DNA of 64,000 nt, from contig NW_006763146.1 of the NCBI RefSeq assembly GCF_000264905.1, forward strand, positions 770,884 through 834,883. The letters run 5' to 3'. Position 1 is the first letter of the stretch. The number at the start of each line of letters is the position of its first letter. The position numbers were made by a program, and so were the translations under genes. Source of the stretch: Stereum hirsutum FP-91666 SS1. Taxonomy: Eukaryota > Basidiomycota > Agaricomycetes > Russulales > Stereaceae. This document shows positions 23,559 to 36,063 of the stretch, in pieces. The notes under the pieces are model-generated. The model ran no database searches. It had not been told where the DNA came from and saw only the letters and a list, made by a program, of their open reading frames with translations.

Positions 23559-24165
23559 CTTGAGTATCGATAATGTCTAATCGTTCAAACGAATGCTGTT
23601 GCAGGATAATATTTTCAAGAAAAATGAGAGAGGTGCAAGCTGGAGAAAGAGCACCGGGCTCAAGAGTCTCGCGGTCTAGGTGAAGAGAGTGGTGGGACGA
23701 AAGAAACCTGAACCATTCTATATTGCTCGATGGCAGGGATTATATACACTGGAGAATACAACAATAGGACCTAGCTGGAAACAATGAGCAGACGTGGGAC
23801 AAGAACCGGGGACTGTGGCTGTGGACAATGCGCGAGTCTGAAGCGTGCCGGCGCCAAAGGGAACAAAGGACGTGATAGCCGGAAACGGAAGTCCGAGGGC
23901 TTCCATCTTTATCTCTGTGTGGACCGCTCCGGTTACCGACGGCGCCGCCACCCGACGCCATTTATACCTACCTGCGCGAACTAGAGAAATATCGAGAATA
24001 TCCGTGCCAGACGACTGCAGCGACGACGACGCCGACGACAGGAGACTGTGGTGCGATCCAGCGACCAGATCAACAAAACCTAACCCTCGATTGGGGCTTC
24101 GGACTGTTCCGCCGACAATTGTACAGGCGCCCTCCTTAAATTTGCTGACAGCCGATCCGTTTGCG
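23559..24165. other. divergent promoter region between the Ser/Ala-rich gene and SHMT
   Basis: The two genes are transcribed away from each other. A TATATAA-type sequence on the minus strand near 23,740-23,746 lies about 185 bp upstream of the secreted protein's ATG. No separate gene is supported, though a GC-rich minus-strand frame crosses the region. Confidence 0.4.
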
Positions 24166-26509
24166 ATGTTGCGTCTCTCTTCGTCTCTACTCTCTCGTTC
24201 TCTTCCCCTTCGCTCCTCTCTTCCCCTTCTTTCCACTGCCCGTAGGACCATGGCTTCCACTCCCGACTTTGTGAGTGTTCCGATTTGTTTTGTTGTGTTG
24301 TTCGTTCCTTTTCCCCGCATTGGCGTTCATATGCTTTGATATGACTCACCGAGCTGGTTTGCGGGGTTCTGAGCAATTTTTGGGGATTTTTGCTCCGGAC
24401 TTGAATGCTATTGAAGGCATAAGTCTTGTAGGACAGAAGCGGCGCTGTCTTTGTCCTGTTGTTTGGACTGGCTGAGCTTGCGAGGACGAGCAAGACTTTG
24501 TCCGGCACGAATTGTGGCGACTGCCCCCCAGTCTCTCAGCACTCGGTGGGGTCACGAATGGTCTTTTGGGGTGGTGACAGCATATTGCAGAAGGCAGACG
24601 GCATGCGTTACGTACACCTCTCGCCCGCTGTATGATCCGAATAGCTCCTATGTTTTTTGGAGTTCACCACTTAGGAGTCTCTTATGCTCAAAGTGGCCCT
24701 CCCTAAGGGCTGCAATCTATTGCTTTGACCTAGGATACTGACATGTACCCTTAACTACAGAACAAGTGCCTCTACGCCCCTCTCTCCGAAATCGATCCCG
24801 AAGTCCAAAACATCATCGACAAGGAAACATGGCGGCAGTACTCTGGTCTCGAACTCATCGCTTCTGAGGTATGGAATTCCTCTTTTCGTACACACTCCAC
24901 TCGACCTCACTTATTCACGTCATGGAATTAGAACTTGACCAGTCGGGCAACCATGGAAGCCAACGGCTCCATTCTTACCAACAAGTACTCCGAGGGTCTC
25001 CCCAACGCTCGTTACTACGGTGGTAACGAGTGGATCGACGAGCTTGAGATTCTCTGCAGGAAGCGTGCTCTTGAGGCATTCCATCTCGACCCAAAAATAT
25101 GGGGTGTTAACGTCCAGCCCTACTCCGGCTCGACTGCTAAGTGCGTCTTTTCCTATACTCCCCCGCAAGGACTCTGCGCTGACGTGCGTGTGCCGATTGT
25201 AGCTTCGCTGCCCTCACTGCGCTCCTTCAACCGCAGGACCGTCTCATGGGTCTCGGTCTCCCTGACGGTGGCCATCTCACCCACGGTTACTACGTACGTC
25301 CCCTATCCTCCATTCCCTCACACTTCGCCTCAACTGAATCCACCACTACCCTTCCATACAGACCGCCAAAAAGAAAATGACCGCCTCCTCCATCTACTTC
25401 CAATCCTTCCCCTACGGCCTCGACCCCGACACCCAGCTCATCGACTACCCCAAACTCGCCTCCCAAGCCCGCATCTTCAAACCCAAACTCATCATCTGCG
25501 GTGCCTCGGCTTACCCCCGCGACTGGGACTACGCCAGTTTGAGGAAGACGGCGGACGAGCACGGCGCGTACTTGATGGCCGATATCGCACACACGAGCGG
25601 TCTGGTCGCGGCGCAGGAGTTGGCGGATCCATTTGAGTTCTGTGATGTCGTTACGACTACTACGTGAGTCTCTCCTCCCTTATCTCCTCTCGCTTCGTCG
25701 ACTTGTTAAATGTTAAACTGTGTATAGGCATAAAACCCTCCGTGGTCCCCGTGCCGGTCTCGTCTTCTTCCGCAAAGACGGCCCCACGCGCGCCGACCTC
25801 GAAAAACGCGTGAACGACGCCGTCTTCCCTGCCTGCCAAGGCGGACCTCACAACAACACCATCGCCGGTATCGCCACCGCTCTCAAGCAGGCCGCCGACC
25901 CGTCCTGGAAAGCCTACGCGAAACAGGTCGTGGCGAACGCGAGGGCACTGGCGGACGAGCTCGTCAAGGAGGGATATAAGCTGCAGACTGGCGGGACGGA
26001 CAACCATTTGGTGCTTTGGGATTTGAGGCCTCTTGGGTTGACGGGCAGTAAGGTGGAGAAGGTCGGCGATATGTTGGGCATTACTATCAACAGTGCGTCT
26101 CGCTCTCTACCCTCTTCATTTTCTCTCTTCTTCTCGAATAGGTTGGTGCTGACCGTGCTATGAATTGTGTCGAATAGAGAACGCCGTCTCCGGTGACGTC
26201 TCCGCCCAAGTCCCTGGTGGAATCCGCCTCGGCACCTCCGCCCTCACCTCCCGCAACATGCTCGAATCCGACGTGCGCACCGTCGCCCAATTCCTGCACC
26301 GCTCCGTTCAGCTCTCGCTCGCACTGCAGAAAGAGGCCGGGACGAAGCTGTTGAAGGATTTCGTGAGGGTCGCGTCGGAGGGTGAGGGCGAGGGCGCGAA
26401 GCAGGTGAAGGTGTTGGCGAGGGAGGTTAGGGAGTTTGCGAGGAGGTGGCCGTTGCCGGGTGTTGTGGGCGAGATTAAGAAGCCGGCGGGGATTGAGGAG
26501 GAGGATTAG
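24166..26509 (+). CDS. serine hydroxymethyltransferase with possible mitochondrial and cytosolic start sites
   Basis: This PLP enzyme converts serine and tetrahydrofolate to glycine and 5,10-methylene-tetrahydrofolate. Seven exons: 24166-24270, 24761-24868, 24932-25140, 25203-25293, 25362-25663, 25728-26092 and 26178-26509, all in phase. From the second ATG (24250, [15 protein letters not shown]) the protein is 475 aa; from the first ATG (24166) it is 503 aa. The 28-residue extension is rich in Leu, Ser and Arg with no acidic residue, a good mitochondrial presequence. Family landmarks are intact: [47 protein letters not shown] [12 protein letters not shown], and the PLP lysine in [14 protein letters not shown] (K246 in the short form). 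Intron 1 is long (490 nt). The C-terminus WPLPGV...[10 protein letters not shown] is normal. One gene may serve both compartments. Confidence 0.95.
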
Positions 26510-27328
26510 AGGATTAGACTCTCGGGTAGAGAGTCGGTCGCGGAAGGCGGACTGTTCATCCAGTTCGTGGTTTTGTGACGATGGGACCGGATGGTCGCGG
26601 GGCAGTAGCGATCTGCTCATCCAGTTCGCGGGCGTCGTTCATTGATTCAGTTGGTTTTTGGTCCGTTGAGGTTGGAGTTCGACGTGGAGGGTGAGTCGAG
26701 TTTGGGCTGGGTTGCGTGTATGATTTTGCGGCAGCTTCACTGTATTATCTCAGAAGATTCAACGTCGTTGGATGGATGAACCAAAACGGACTTCAACATC
26801 GTCCGGTATCGCTCCTTTCACGCTATACGTCACTTGTAGATTACAGTACATCCACCGTCGTTTGCGCACGAATGCATACGTAGATGGTTTTCTTGCGTAC
26901 ATCTGGAGCTGAATCTTTCCGAGCGGGGTCCGGCAAAGAGGTAAAAATGAATTGTTCTATGTGTGGCACCTGTACGCCACACCGAGCGCCGGTATTTTCG
27001 AGCTCCGCTTCGGTTCACCGGACCACCGACCGCGAGTCCATGACACGCTGATCAGTTCCTCCTCGCGAACTTGTCGACTCCTCACCAAGTCTTCAGGCCT
27101 CAGCTTTCATCGACCCTCTATCTCGCGCCACTGCACCTGAAATCCACTCAGTCGCAGACCCTTTGACATAGTAGAAGTAGGCCCGGAAGAGGTGAGCGAT
27201 TTACAAGTCGTTCATCGGTGATCAGATCAATATCCCCAACTTCAAGCTACTCAATGAAACTCTATTTGTTCCCACATGTCTTAGAGGATCAACCTCAGAA
27301 CCCAAGCGCCTACCAAGCAACCTCACAG
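26510..27328. other. intergenic, no gene seen
   Basis: SHMT 3' flank and F-box 5' flank. A phrase close to GACTGTTCATCCAGTTCG recurs at about 26,549 and 26,612, giving a short direct repeat. No gene or RNA is supported. Confidence 0.4.
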
Positions 27329-29312
27329 ATGACGACAAAGTATGTTTTCTGTATCTTCTCTTCAACGATTCACTCCGTTTTGACGACCACGTTATCGTCG
27401 TTGTATTAACTGATGGTATAGCGATGATTTCTGGACCACGGCGCCACGATATAGACTGGATGCCATTACAGAGCGTATTCATACAAGTCTTTCCAAGGCT
27501 ATGGATCCGTTGCTCGTCGAACGGGACATCGATGCTGAACTTCGACACATAGACGAGTACAGGCAACAAATCCTCGCTCAGAAGAATCTTCTCGCCCCTG
27601 CCGCACGTCTCCCTCCTGAAATACTCATGACTATCTTCTCCCACATTGCACCAGTCGTGAGCTCCCGTGATAACGACGGAGCTGTCACTATGTACCAAGA
27701 TATTGAAAACTCCAGCGAAAGCCACGAGGTTGAAGATCGTGAGCAGGATATCGAGGACATTTTATCCATCATTTCCATCTCGCAAGTCTGCCGCCGTTGG
27801 AGAGACGTGGCTCTGCATTACCCGAGCCTGTGGGTCAATATATGGACCGAGAATATCGCGTGGTCTCAGCAGATGCTGACTCGCGCGCAAGACATGGCCC
27901 TGGAGCTCTACGGTTCTGACGAACTCAATAGATTGGATTTCATATCCGCCTGCCTGGCTTCTATGCGATGCCGACGACTTTGTATATTTATTCCTACCAG
28001 TCGCAGCGTGGCAGACATACTTGCGCGACCTGCGCCGTGGCTGGAAATCCTGCACATCGAGCTGGAAGGCATATATAACTACCAGCGACCGAATATCAAT
28101 GTCTCATCTCAATTTTTCTCTCAGGAGTCCCCTCGCCTACGCCACCTCCGCATCGCAGGGAACCATGGCTACCGCGAGCTACTTCTCTCCCCTGTTTTAC
28201 ACAATTTAACCTCCCTCGAACTGTTCTCCGAAGAACCGCTATCGCCCATTCCCTCGATTCCCGCGTTGCTGGATGCGCTCAAACGGATGCCACGCCTTAA
28301 TAATCTGGCTCTCGATAATGTCCTTCCCACCAAACCTTTGAGGCTTCTTCCCTCTGCATCCTTGTCGTCCTCTGACATTGTACAACTCCCTTCCATGTCA
28401 TGTCTTACTCTCGCTGGATATTCTTCTTCGTGCGCCAATTTCACGCAACACATACGGCTTCCGCCCGATTGTCGTATCAGATATCGTCTGACCTACCGGA
28501 ACGAAGACGACGGATGTTCACCGCAAGACACTGTGCCCTATCTTTTCGGCGCAGCTCCTCGGCTCATGTCTTTACCTATACAGACCCTTTGGATGCGTAT
28601 CGAGACATATAATCTATGTTATCACTTTATGTGTTGGGATGTCGTCTTTTCGCCAAATCTGTTGTTCGCAGGCGTTGAGGAAGAGGATGTACCGCCGAAA
28701 CAAGTCGGCAACAGGCTAGATTTCCGGTTCGAAGACGATACACTTGGAGATGAAGACATTAACTTCGAGATGGTCAAACCTACGTGTGAGCGTCTATGCT
28801 TGGACGAGCTCAAGGATCTCATCATCGATTATACACCGTATATGCGTATGCATGACTTCGGCCTTTGGTCTACTATATTCGAGAGGATGCGCCGCCTGGA
28901 GAACCTCGTACTCAGACATGCAGCTTATTTCGAAATTCTCGAGATTATCGCTATGCCGTCACGTTTTGCCTCTCAACACAAAACTACATATCCGTCGGAT
29001 GAGGATGGAAACCTGAATAATGAAGAAGGGGACAAGGGGAACACAAGTATGATCCTTCTTCCTTGTCTGTCCTCCATCTGTCTCCAACGGTGGCACTTCA
29101 ACGATGAAAGACCTCTACCCCAAAACCTCCTCGACTGTCTTCACGCGATCTCCTCTCGTCCGGTAGAAGGCGCACAACGTCGTACGGCATTACGAGAGCT
29201 TCGTATCGTCAACTGCACGATCACTGCTGCCCAGATCGCCGCATTGGAAAGTCTAGGGATCGCCGAGGCGATTATTTGGGATGGTAGGACTAAGTCGAAG
29301 AGATGGGATTGA
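27329..29312 (+). CDS. F-box protein with LRR-like body, 633 aa
   Basis: A first exon of 11 nt (27329-27339, ATGACGACAAA) is joined across an 82-nt intron (GTATGT...TATAG) to 27422-29312, giving MTTNDDFWTTAPRYRLDAI. The F-box segment LPPEILMTIFSHIAPVV ... SQVCRRWRDVALHYPSLWVNIW sits near residue 60-130. Leucine-rich strands follow (LRHLRIAGNHGYRE, MPRLNNLALDNVLP, LRELRIVNCTITAAQI). It is the closest visible relative of the genes at 19,080-21,236 (minus) and 30,043-31,999 (plus), sharing exon layout, segment order and ending (SLGIAEAIIWDGRTK). The inferred role is an SCF substrate receptor. Confidence 0.85.
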
Positions 29313-30042
29313 GGGATATGATCTAAGATTGATGGGTTGAAGGTGAGATGGGAAGGGGAGTGAAAACGAAGGTTGAACAGTGTGCATTTCGACGCATCTT
29401 TTTCCTAGTTCGAGCGGGGGTGTTCATCCAGCGTGCACCAGCGATAATTGCGATAGTAGAACTCTGTTGTGTCCATCCAGTGTGTATCCCTCACTGTCAA
29501 TCTTATTTAGATGCTTTTGCAGACCGTTTCCGTATTTATCAGTCGCTCCAGGTGTGTTCAGTCGATGCTCTTCCGCTCAACAGATTGCACGAAAGATGTA
29601 CGATCTCACTTCCCGTATTGAATCTGAATTTTCGTTGTCTACCTCGCTGTGAATCATGCGACTAGAAGTGCTCTGCAAGAACATAATTCGAAAGATTTCT
29701 CAGGAAGCCGCACTTCTCTTGGTGGCCACGTGGCAATATTCCTTTGTTCGACTCCGCACAAATAGCGCTTGCAATGCCAAATTCATCATTGTTCTTGACT
29801 TCTACCAGCAGCCCCAGCTTATCGACCTCCTCAACACATATTCGACTACCAGTGAGTGAGATAAATACCACTGCTAGACAGCATGACTCACGAACCAATA
29901 CTGTATCTAAACAGAGCCGTAGGGACCCGCCAAGGAGTCCGTTGTGAAGGTCCACCGTTGGGTGCCTTTGTTCACGGTTGAGCAACTCGAGTCCGAAGAT
30001 CAATAACCGACAGATTCTCTGTTATGTGTGCAGCGACGGGGT
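29313..30042. other. intergenic between tandem F-box genes; no gene seen
   Basis: The spacer contains scattered short frames. An alternative first exon for the next F-box gene, ATG at 29,883 followed by a GTATCT donor, is possible here. Confidence 0.35.
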
Positions 30043-31999
30043 ATGGATCTCCTATTCCCTCTTAGCTTAGCAGATCGGTGTTGATTCCCTCTTTCTTCTC
30101 GTCGTGTCTTACCGTCACAGCGATGACTTTTGGTCCACAGCGGCAAGACACAGGCTGACTGTGATCCGAGATCGACATCGTGTCAACGTTTCTCGGCACG
30201 AGACACTGTTCGCCTCACAGCACCTTGATGCTGAGCTCAGCAATCTGGACGCTTATAGGCAGCAGATTCTCACTATGAAGAACGACCTTGTTCCTGTCTG
30301 CTGCCTTCCACCGGAGATTCTCGTCACCATATTGTCCAACGTCGCGCCACTTATGGACTTCCGGGACGATGTTGATCCTACGTTCTTGGCCGTGAACCTC
30401 CCTGCCGAGCGTGGGAAGGAGGTTGACGATATAATATCGCTCATAGCTACCTCGCAAGTTTGTCGCTATTGGAGAAATGTGGCTTTAAACTGTGCATCGA
30501 TCTGGGCGAATATCTGGGTGGAAAATCCCCTGTGGACGCAGGAGATGGCGAAGCGCGTGAGAGGCGTGCCACTGGAGCTTAGCGGACCCTTTGAGGACCC
30601 TGACACGTTTCAGTCCATCTGTTCTCTGCTGTCATCGTCGTCACCCTATCGGAGGTTGGGTATCTACATACCTGATACTTGCAGCATAGATGACTTGCTT
30701 TCGCGCCCGGCACCGACGCTTGAAGCCGCAGTCATCGAGGTTAACAGCAGCTCACACGGTCCCTTCCCCTCTCAAATCTTTTCACAGAACGCTCCTCATC
30801 TTCGACATTTGCGACTCGAAGGAGAACTTAAATACCACGAGATCCTGCGGTCGCCCATCATGCGCAATCTCATCCATTTAGAGCTCCGCTGCTCCGATTA
30901 TGCTGAGCTCGTGCCATGCCAATCTGAATTATTGGATGCCATAGGTCAGATGCCACACTTAGAAAACTTATGTCTCTCCAATGTCTTATGTGACGAGCCG
31001 TTCCAGTTGCGCGTATCTAGTCCTACTTCACCCCCCTCCGATATCGTGCAACTCCCGAACATTTATACTCTTGTTCTCTGCGGATTCTCGGGGTCGTGTG
31101 CTAATTTCGCTCAACAGATCCGTGTCCATCCCGAGTGTCGTTTCGAGTTTGAAGTTGACCATAACATTGAGTACGAGGAAGTACCACCATCGGCAACCGT
31201 CATCCCTCTGCTCAGCGCTATCCCATCCATCTCATCCCCCCCTATACGAGCGCTCTTGGTGGATATTAGCTCCCCCTCCGTAACCTTATGGAACCTTCCA
31301 CTGCATGTGGACATGATTCACACTGATATGAGTCACATTCATAACCTCACTCAAAAAGCAATGCGGGCGGCCATTCACTATGTAGATTCCGGCGGTTCTG
31401 CGCCTGGGCCCGAGTGGGACGAGCAAGAGCTCAATCGTGATATCGTTACTACGATATGCGAGCAATTGCATTTGGATCAGTTACAAGATCTTGTGATACA
31501 ATATCATTTGCCTACCTTGAAATTCCGACTCGCTTTCTGGATTCAGTTCCTGCGCAATATGCCTCGGTTGGAGAGGCTGGTGCTACATGGATCGCCCTCC
31601 CTCCCTGTTCTCGCTCTCGTAGCCAGTTCATCCTGCTTCATCTCGGGCCTTATCACGGTCAGCTCACTGGAAGAGGAAGACCTTTCGTCCAACACAAACG
31701 GGAGTAGCATCCCCGTAGAGCTTCCACTTCTTCCGCATTTATCCTCTCTCTGCCTGCGATATTGGCGATTCCGTCCGGACACTCCTTTCCCCAACTGCTT
31801 CATGGACTGCATCTATGCCATCTCCTCACGTACTGTAATCGATAGGCAGTACGCACTACAGGAGCTCGTCCTAGTCGATTGCGAGGTTACCGAAGCGCAG
31901 GTCATAGTATTGAGGGAAATGGGCATCGCAGAGTCCGTAACGTGGGATGGAAAGACGACAACGAGTATATTACCGCAGAATTATGTAGAGGAGGTTTAG
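30043..31999 (+). CDS. F-box protein with LRR-like body, about 637 aa; first exon uncertain
   Basis: The main exon 30121-31999 starts after a CACAG acceptor and reads DDFWSTAARHRLTVIRDRHR. It then has the F-box (LPPEILVTILSNVAPLM ... SQVCRYWRNVALNCASIWANIW) and LRR-like strands (LRHLRLEGELKYHE, MPHLENLCLSNVLC, LQELVLVDCEVTEAQV). It ends REMGIAESVTWDGKT..., like the paralogues. Exon 1 is my best guess: 30043-30077, with a short 43-nt intron and matching phase. An ATG at 29,883 with a longer intron also fits, so the first residues are not certain. It sits head-to-tail 0.7 kb behind its paralogue, consistent with local duplication. Confidence 0.8.
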
Positions 32000-33907
32000 T
32001 TTGGCTGGATTGATATACATAGTCTAAGTCATCCAGGTTATGGTATTCTCTATCGTAGGAACAGTACATTTATGTAGCCAAGACAAGTTATGTTGCAGTT
32101 CCGTTGTGGCACGACGCCACATCAGGCTTGAATCGATAGGGCATCCTCCGCATATTTGAAGCGGAGCTTAAAATCATTTTGTTGAAAACACCTCGGACGC
32201 GTCTTTCGCAGCGGTGACCATCTTGGATGAACTTGTCAAACTCTGGTCGTGTCTATTCGTCTCTCATGCGTGTTGTAATTTCATTTCCTAGTCACTTTTC
32301 TCGATGTTTTACACAGCTCTCCCAAAGCTAGCGTGTTCGAGCGTACGCGACGCTTCGCGTGCATTGATCGTTGCAAGGTTTTGTCTGGGGCGAGTGCCAG
32401 ACACGGCCCGATCATGCTGAACTTATCCATGCACATATCCTACTAATAGGTGTGTATAAAGATGGTACAAACAACTTCCAGTACGTACTGTGTTATATCG
32501 ATGTCGGGTGTTCGGTACGCTTGACGTTTGAGGTGAGTCGTTTCTCTTCACAATTTACACAAGGTGGCGCTCATTTTCGCGGTCAGAGTTTGCATAGGTC
32601 AAATATGTCATACGAAAACGGATGTGCAGATGTACGCGATCCTTCACGCAGACTGCAATGTTTCGATAATCTGGAAGCCACAGGATGCGTTTAATCCTGG
32701 TTGCCACAAGAAGTACGCTATATGCGTTCCGACTATCGACATCGCTTCTTAAAGATTGTCGGCCTCCCGGGGCGCTCCTCTTGCTCAATGGGAATACCGC
32801 GACGGCTCACACCATCCAATCATATAAGGGTATGGTTCGTTGGTCTGTGATGTGGACTCTCCTCTTGCAACGTCTTCTTCTCTGCTTGACGTAGCGGCGT
32901 CGACGTACTTGCATACATGCGCAATGACAGCCTTGACCGGTTGACCCCGCTCATCATGCATCATGTCTGCTTTCTATGTCCAGGCCAAGCCCAGATCCAG
33001 AAGGATGGGCGGTGTCCCCGTACATTCTCCGGATCTTCTGCGAAGGCTCAGGAAGTGTGGCGTGCGACGAATACCTTACTATCTTTGGTAGGCATTCCCG
33101 TGTCCACGAGCATCATTCAGTGTTAACTGTATTCTGGTCATGCTTGTTATGTGCACTGAAATATACTGTCGTTGCGTTAGTCCCTAACGCGCCATTGCTT
33201 TTTGCGCTTCAGTACTTGCCCTACTCCTGCGTCATCACGCTGTCATCGGTTCTTCACTCCTTCGGTGGCCCCATGCTAACTGATTGTACTGCGCTGGGCG
33301 GGAGGAATCACGCGCGGGGCCGATGTCCTCACTCGGGGCATGTCGGACATTCCTTTGCCCAACATTCTGACTTCGACCATCTCGACGGCATGGGTGGGCC
33401 TGGCAGGTGCCCCATCTCGGCAGCATCCGTACTCAATTAGGGGCTGGGGCGGTTTTGTTAACGCTACCGGGCAATTGTTGCCCCCATTCACCTGTATTAT
33501 GTCTTTGCTGTGTCGTCGGCAGACGCTGTTTGGTCAGCCTTGTAGTATATTCTCGAGGATGACGCCCATGAGCTCGAGACTGCAGCCCAGACGCGAAGGA
33601 TCCGGAAGGGAACGGGATCACGTGTCTCTGGTCTTGGTGCGGGGCTTCCTCTTTCGGCGGACGACTTGAGTTTCTTCAAGTCCATGACCAGATGTGACGC
33701 TGGATCAGATGCTTGTTCGCGAAGCGTTCCCGAGAAACAGTCCATCATCCATCATCCTGAGAGTATGACCTCGCCCCTTATAGACCTCCCTCTCCCTCTC
33801 CCTACTCCACCTCTTTCCCCTCTTCCCCCCTTCACCCCGCACTCTGTACTTCTACCCCACATTCTCGCTGGCCCCTATCGCTCTCCCTCGTCGCTCGCAG
33901 TCCCGCT
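32000..33907. other. 1.9-kb intergenic stretch with weak coding hints
   Basis: No gene model can be supported. Plus-strand segments at about 33,118-33,260 read as hydrophobic helices and resemble a fragment of a membrane protein, but frames break within 150 nt and no consistent splice set was found. It could be a decayed gene. Confidence 0.3.
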
Positions 33908-36063
33908 ATGCCCGCACATGTGGTATCTCAGCCTGTCGTTCGCCACACGACGCTGAAGACGACGTTTACCGGCATACCACACGCAGCTTCTACTCCAGAA
34001 GTTTCAATACACCAGTATAGGGGTATCAAGTATGCCAGCATACCTGGACGATTTCGACAGTCCAAGTTGTTCAGCACATATATGTCTCGTACTGATGCCA
34101 CACGCTTTGGGTGCGTTTCATTCATCGTGTTCTTCGCCTGTTATTCTGATCGTTCATTTCATTTTGCGTAGACCAATATGTCCCCAGCCTCACGGGAAAA
34201 CCATGGAGGAAGAACTCATTAATGTATCCGAGGAAGATTTTCCACCACAAAACTTCAAGCAGATCGAGTCTGAATGCTTGAATCTCAACATCACCTGCCC
34301 AGGAGGTCTGACGCGGGATTCGAGGCTACCTGTGATGCTGTGGATCCATGGGTGCGTCCACGTCTTCTACTTCTATTATTGCTTGAACCCTAACCATCTT
34401 TCTCATTAAAAGAGGAGGAAACCGTGGTTCTGGTTCCCACTGGCTTTATGATGGCGGTGCATTCGTCCAGAATAGTATCACGCTGGGGAAGCCTATAATC
34501 CTGGTCACGATCAAGTACGCCTCCACCTTGTGTTATATTTGTCATATCACTATATTTACCATTGGCGTGGGCAGTTATCGCCTTGGTTTGCTAGGATTCG
34601 CTGCGAGTCCACAACTTCGAGTGGAGAACGAAGCAGCGGGCGACGAAGGTGTTGGGAACTACGGCTTGCGCGATCAACAGGTGGCGTTTCAGTGGGTCAA
34701 CCATTTCATCCTCGACTTCGGTGGCGACCCTTCAAATGTCACTGTTTTTGGCGAGTCGACGGGCGCTGCAGACATTCTATGCCATCTTCACTCTTCCAGT
34801 AACGCTGCGTATCCCTTATTCCAGCGCGCCATCCTTCAAAGCCCACTCATCGACCATAATATCCCCGAAGTCCACGCCGCGGGGTCCAATCTATCGCGAG
34901 TCATGTCGCTCCTTCGGGTCTCTTCAGTAGAGGAACTCCGGAAGATCGACGCTTCCAAGCTCGTGAGCGTTACCTTCAGCTCGCGGGCTGTTGATGATGG
35001 AATCTTCTTCGTTCATGGGTGGAGGGAGAGGATGTTCCCGCATCATGGTCACCATCACCACCATCACTCACCGCCACATTCTACGACATATCCACTCGCC
35101 GGTCACTCTGTCATTGATCAGCACGTCGCCTCTCATCACATTCCCTGCCCTTCCAACTTCATCGCACCTAAACACTTCCATTTGTCTCCTCACACTCACC
35201 CACCACCAATTCACCAGCCAATCATGATCGGCGACTGCTCCTTCGAATCCTTCCTTTACTCTGGCTCCGCCTCCCTCTGGACCCCGTCCAGTGTCACCCG
35301 TCGAATAAAAGCCATATGTGGCTCACTGACCAAAGCATCCGTCCTTCTCCGGGTTTACGACATATCTGCACATACTCCGGAGGAAGACCTACCTGACCGC
35401 ATCCTCGACCTGATAAACGACACACGCTTCGCGTGGCCTACCGAGTGCACTGCCGAAGCCCATCGGAAAGTGAAAGTGGCACCTGGTCCATCAGTAAAAG
35501 AGCTCGGTGGTGCCACAGCACACGCTAACGGGGGAGTGTGGCGTTACGTCTTCGACCAAGAGAGCCCTAAGCGTGGCATTCCACACCATGCTTCTGACCT
35601 CGTATACCTTTTCGATAACGCACGTCCTGCCTCCGTCGATGCTGGTGATTCTACTTCCTTCGAATGCCCTACCTCCTACGACGACTTCCCAGATTCTTTC
35701 TCCGACTCGGACGACTCTTATTCTGAAGACTCCTCAACGGGCCCCGTCTCTGACGAGTCGTGGGGCGTCCCCGTCGTTACCCCATGGACGTACACCCATA
35801 TCCGAGATACGATTCAATCAAAATGGTTGGCTTTCGCGTATGGCGAGGCGCCATGGAGAGAGAATAGCGTGTTCGTCTTTGGACCGGAAGGTGAGACAGG
35901 GGAGAGAAGTGAGGGGATCTTCGAGGGTAGGCGGAGGAGGGCTATGTGGAAGCGAGCGTTGGAACCGTTAGGGAGGGAAATGGTGCAGAAGATCGGTGTC
36001 GAATTGGGCAATGGGCCGGTCGGTGGTGCGGTCAATGTGCCCGAGGCGGACTCCTGGCCATAG
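33908..36063 (+). CDS. type-B carboxylesterase/lipase family protein, 657 aa, 4 exons
   Basis: Exons 33908-34110, 34172-34351, 34413-34514 and 34575-36063 join in phase. The alpha/beta-hydrolase features of the family are present. The oxyanion-hole motif is WIHGGGNRGSG (split by intron 2), and the strand is VTINYRLGLLGF. The catalytic serine lies in FGESTGA (about S223), and the probable catalytic His is in HHASDLVYLFD. The N-terminal IHQYRGIKYASIPGRF is typical. No signal peptide is seen, so it is likely intracellular, unlike secreted fungal lipases of this family. Two oddities are a His-rich insert after the mid-domain (HHGHHHHHHSPPH, near residue 320) and an acidic Ser/Asp-rich stretch near residue 540. 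The substrate cannot be inferred. Confidence 0.88.

Noticed and set aside
23718..24320. 200-codon minus-strand frame antisense to the SHMT first exon
   Set aside because: Arg/Glu/Ser-rich composition is explained by the presequence codons on the other strand.
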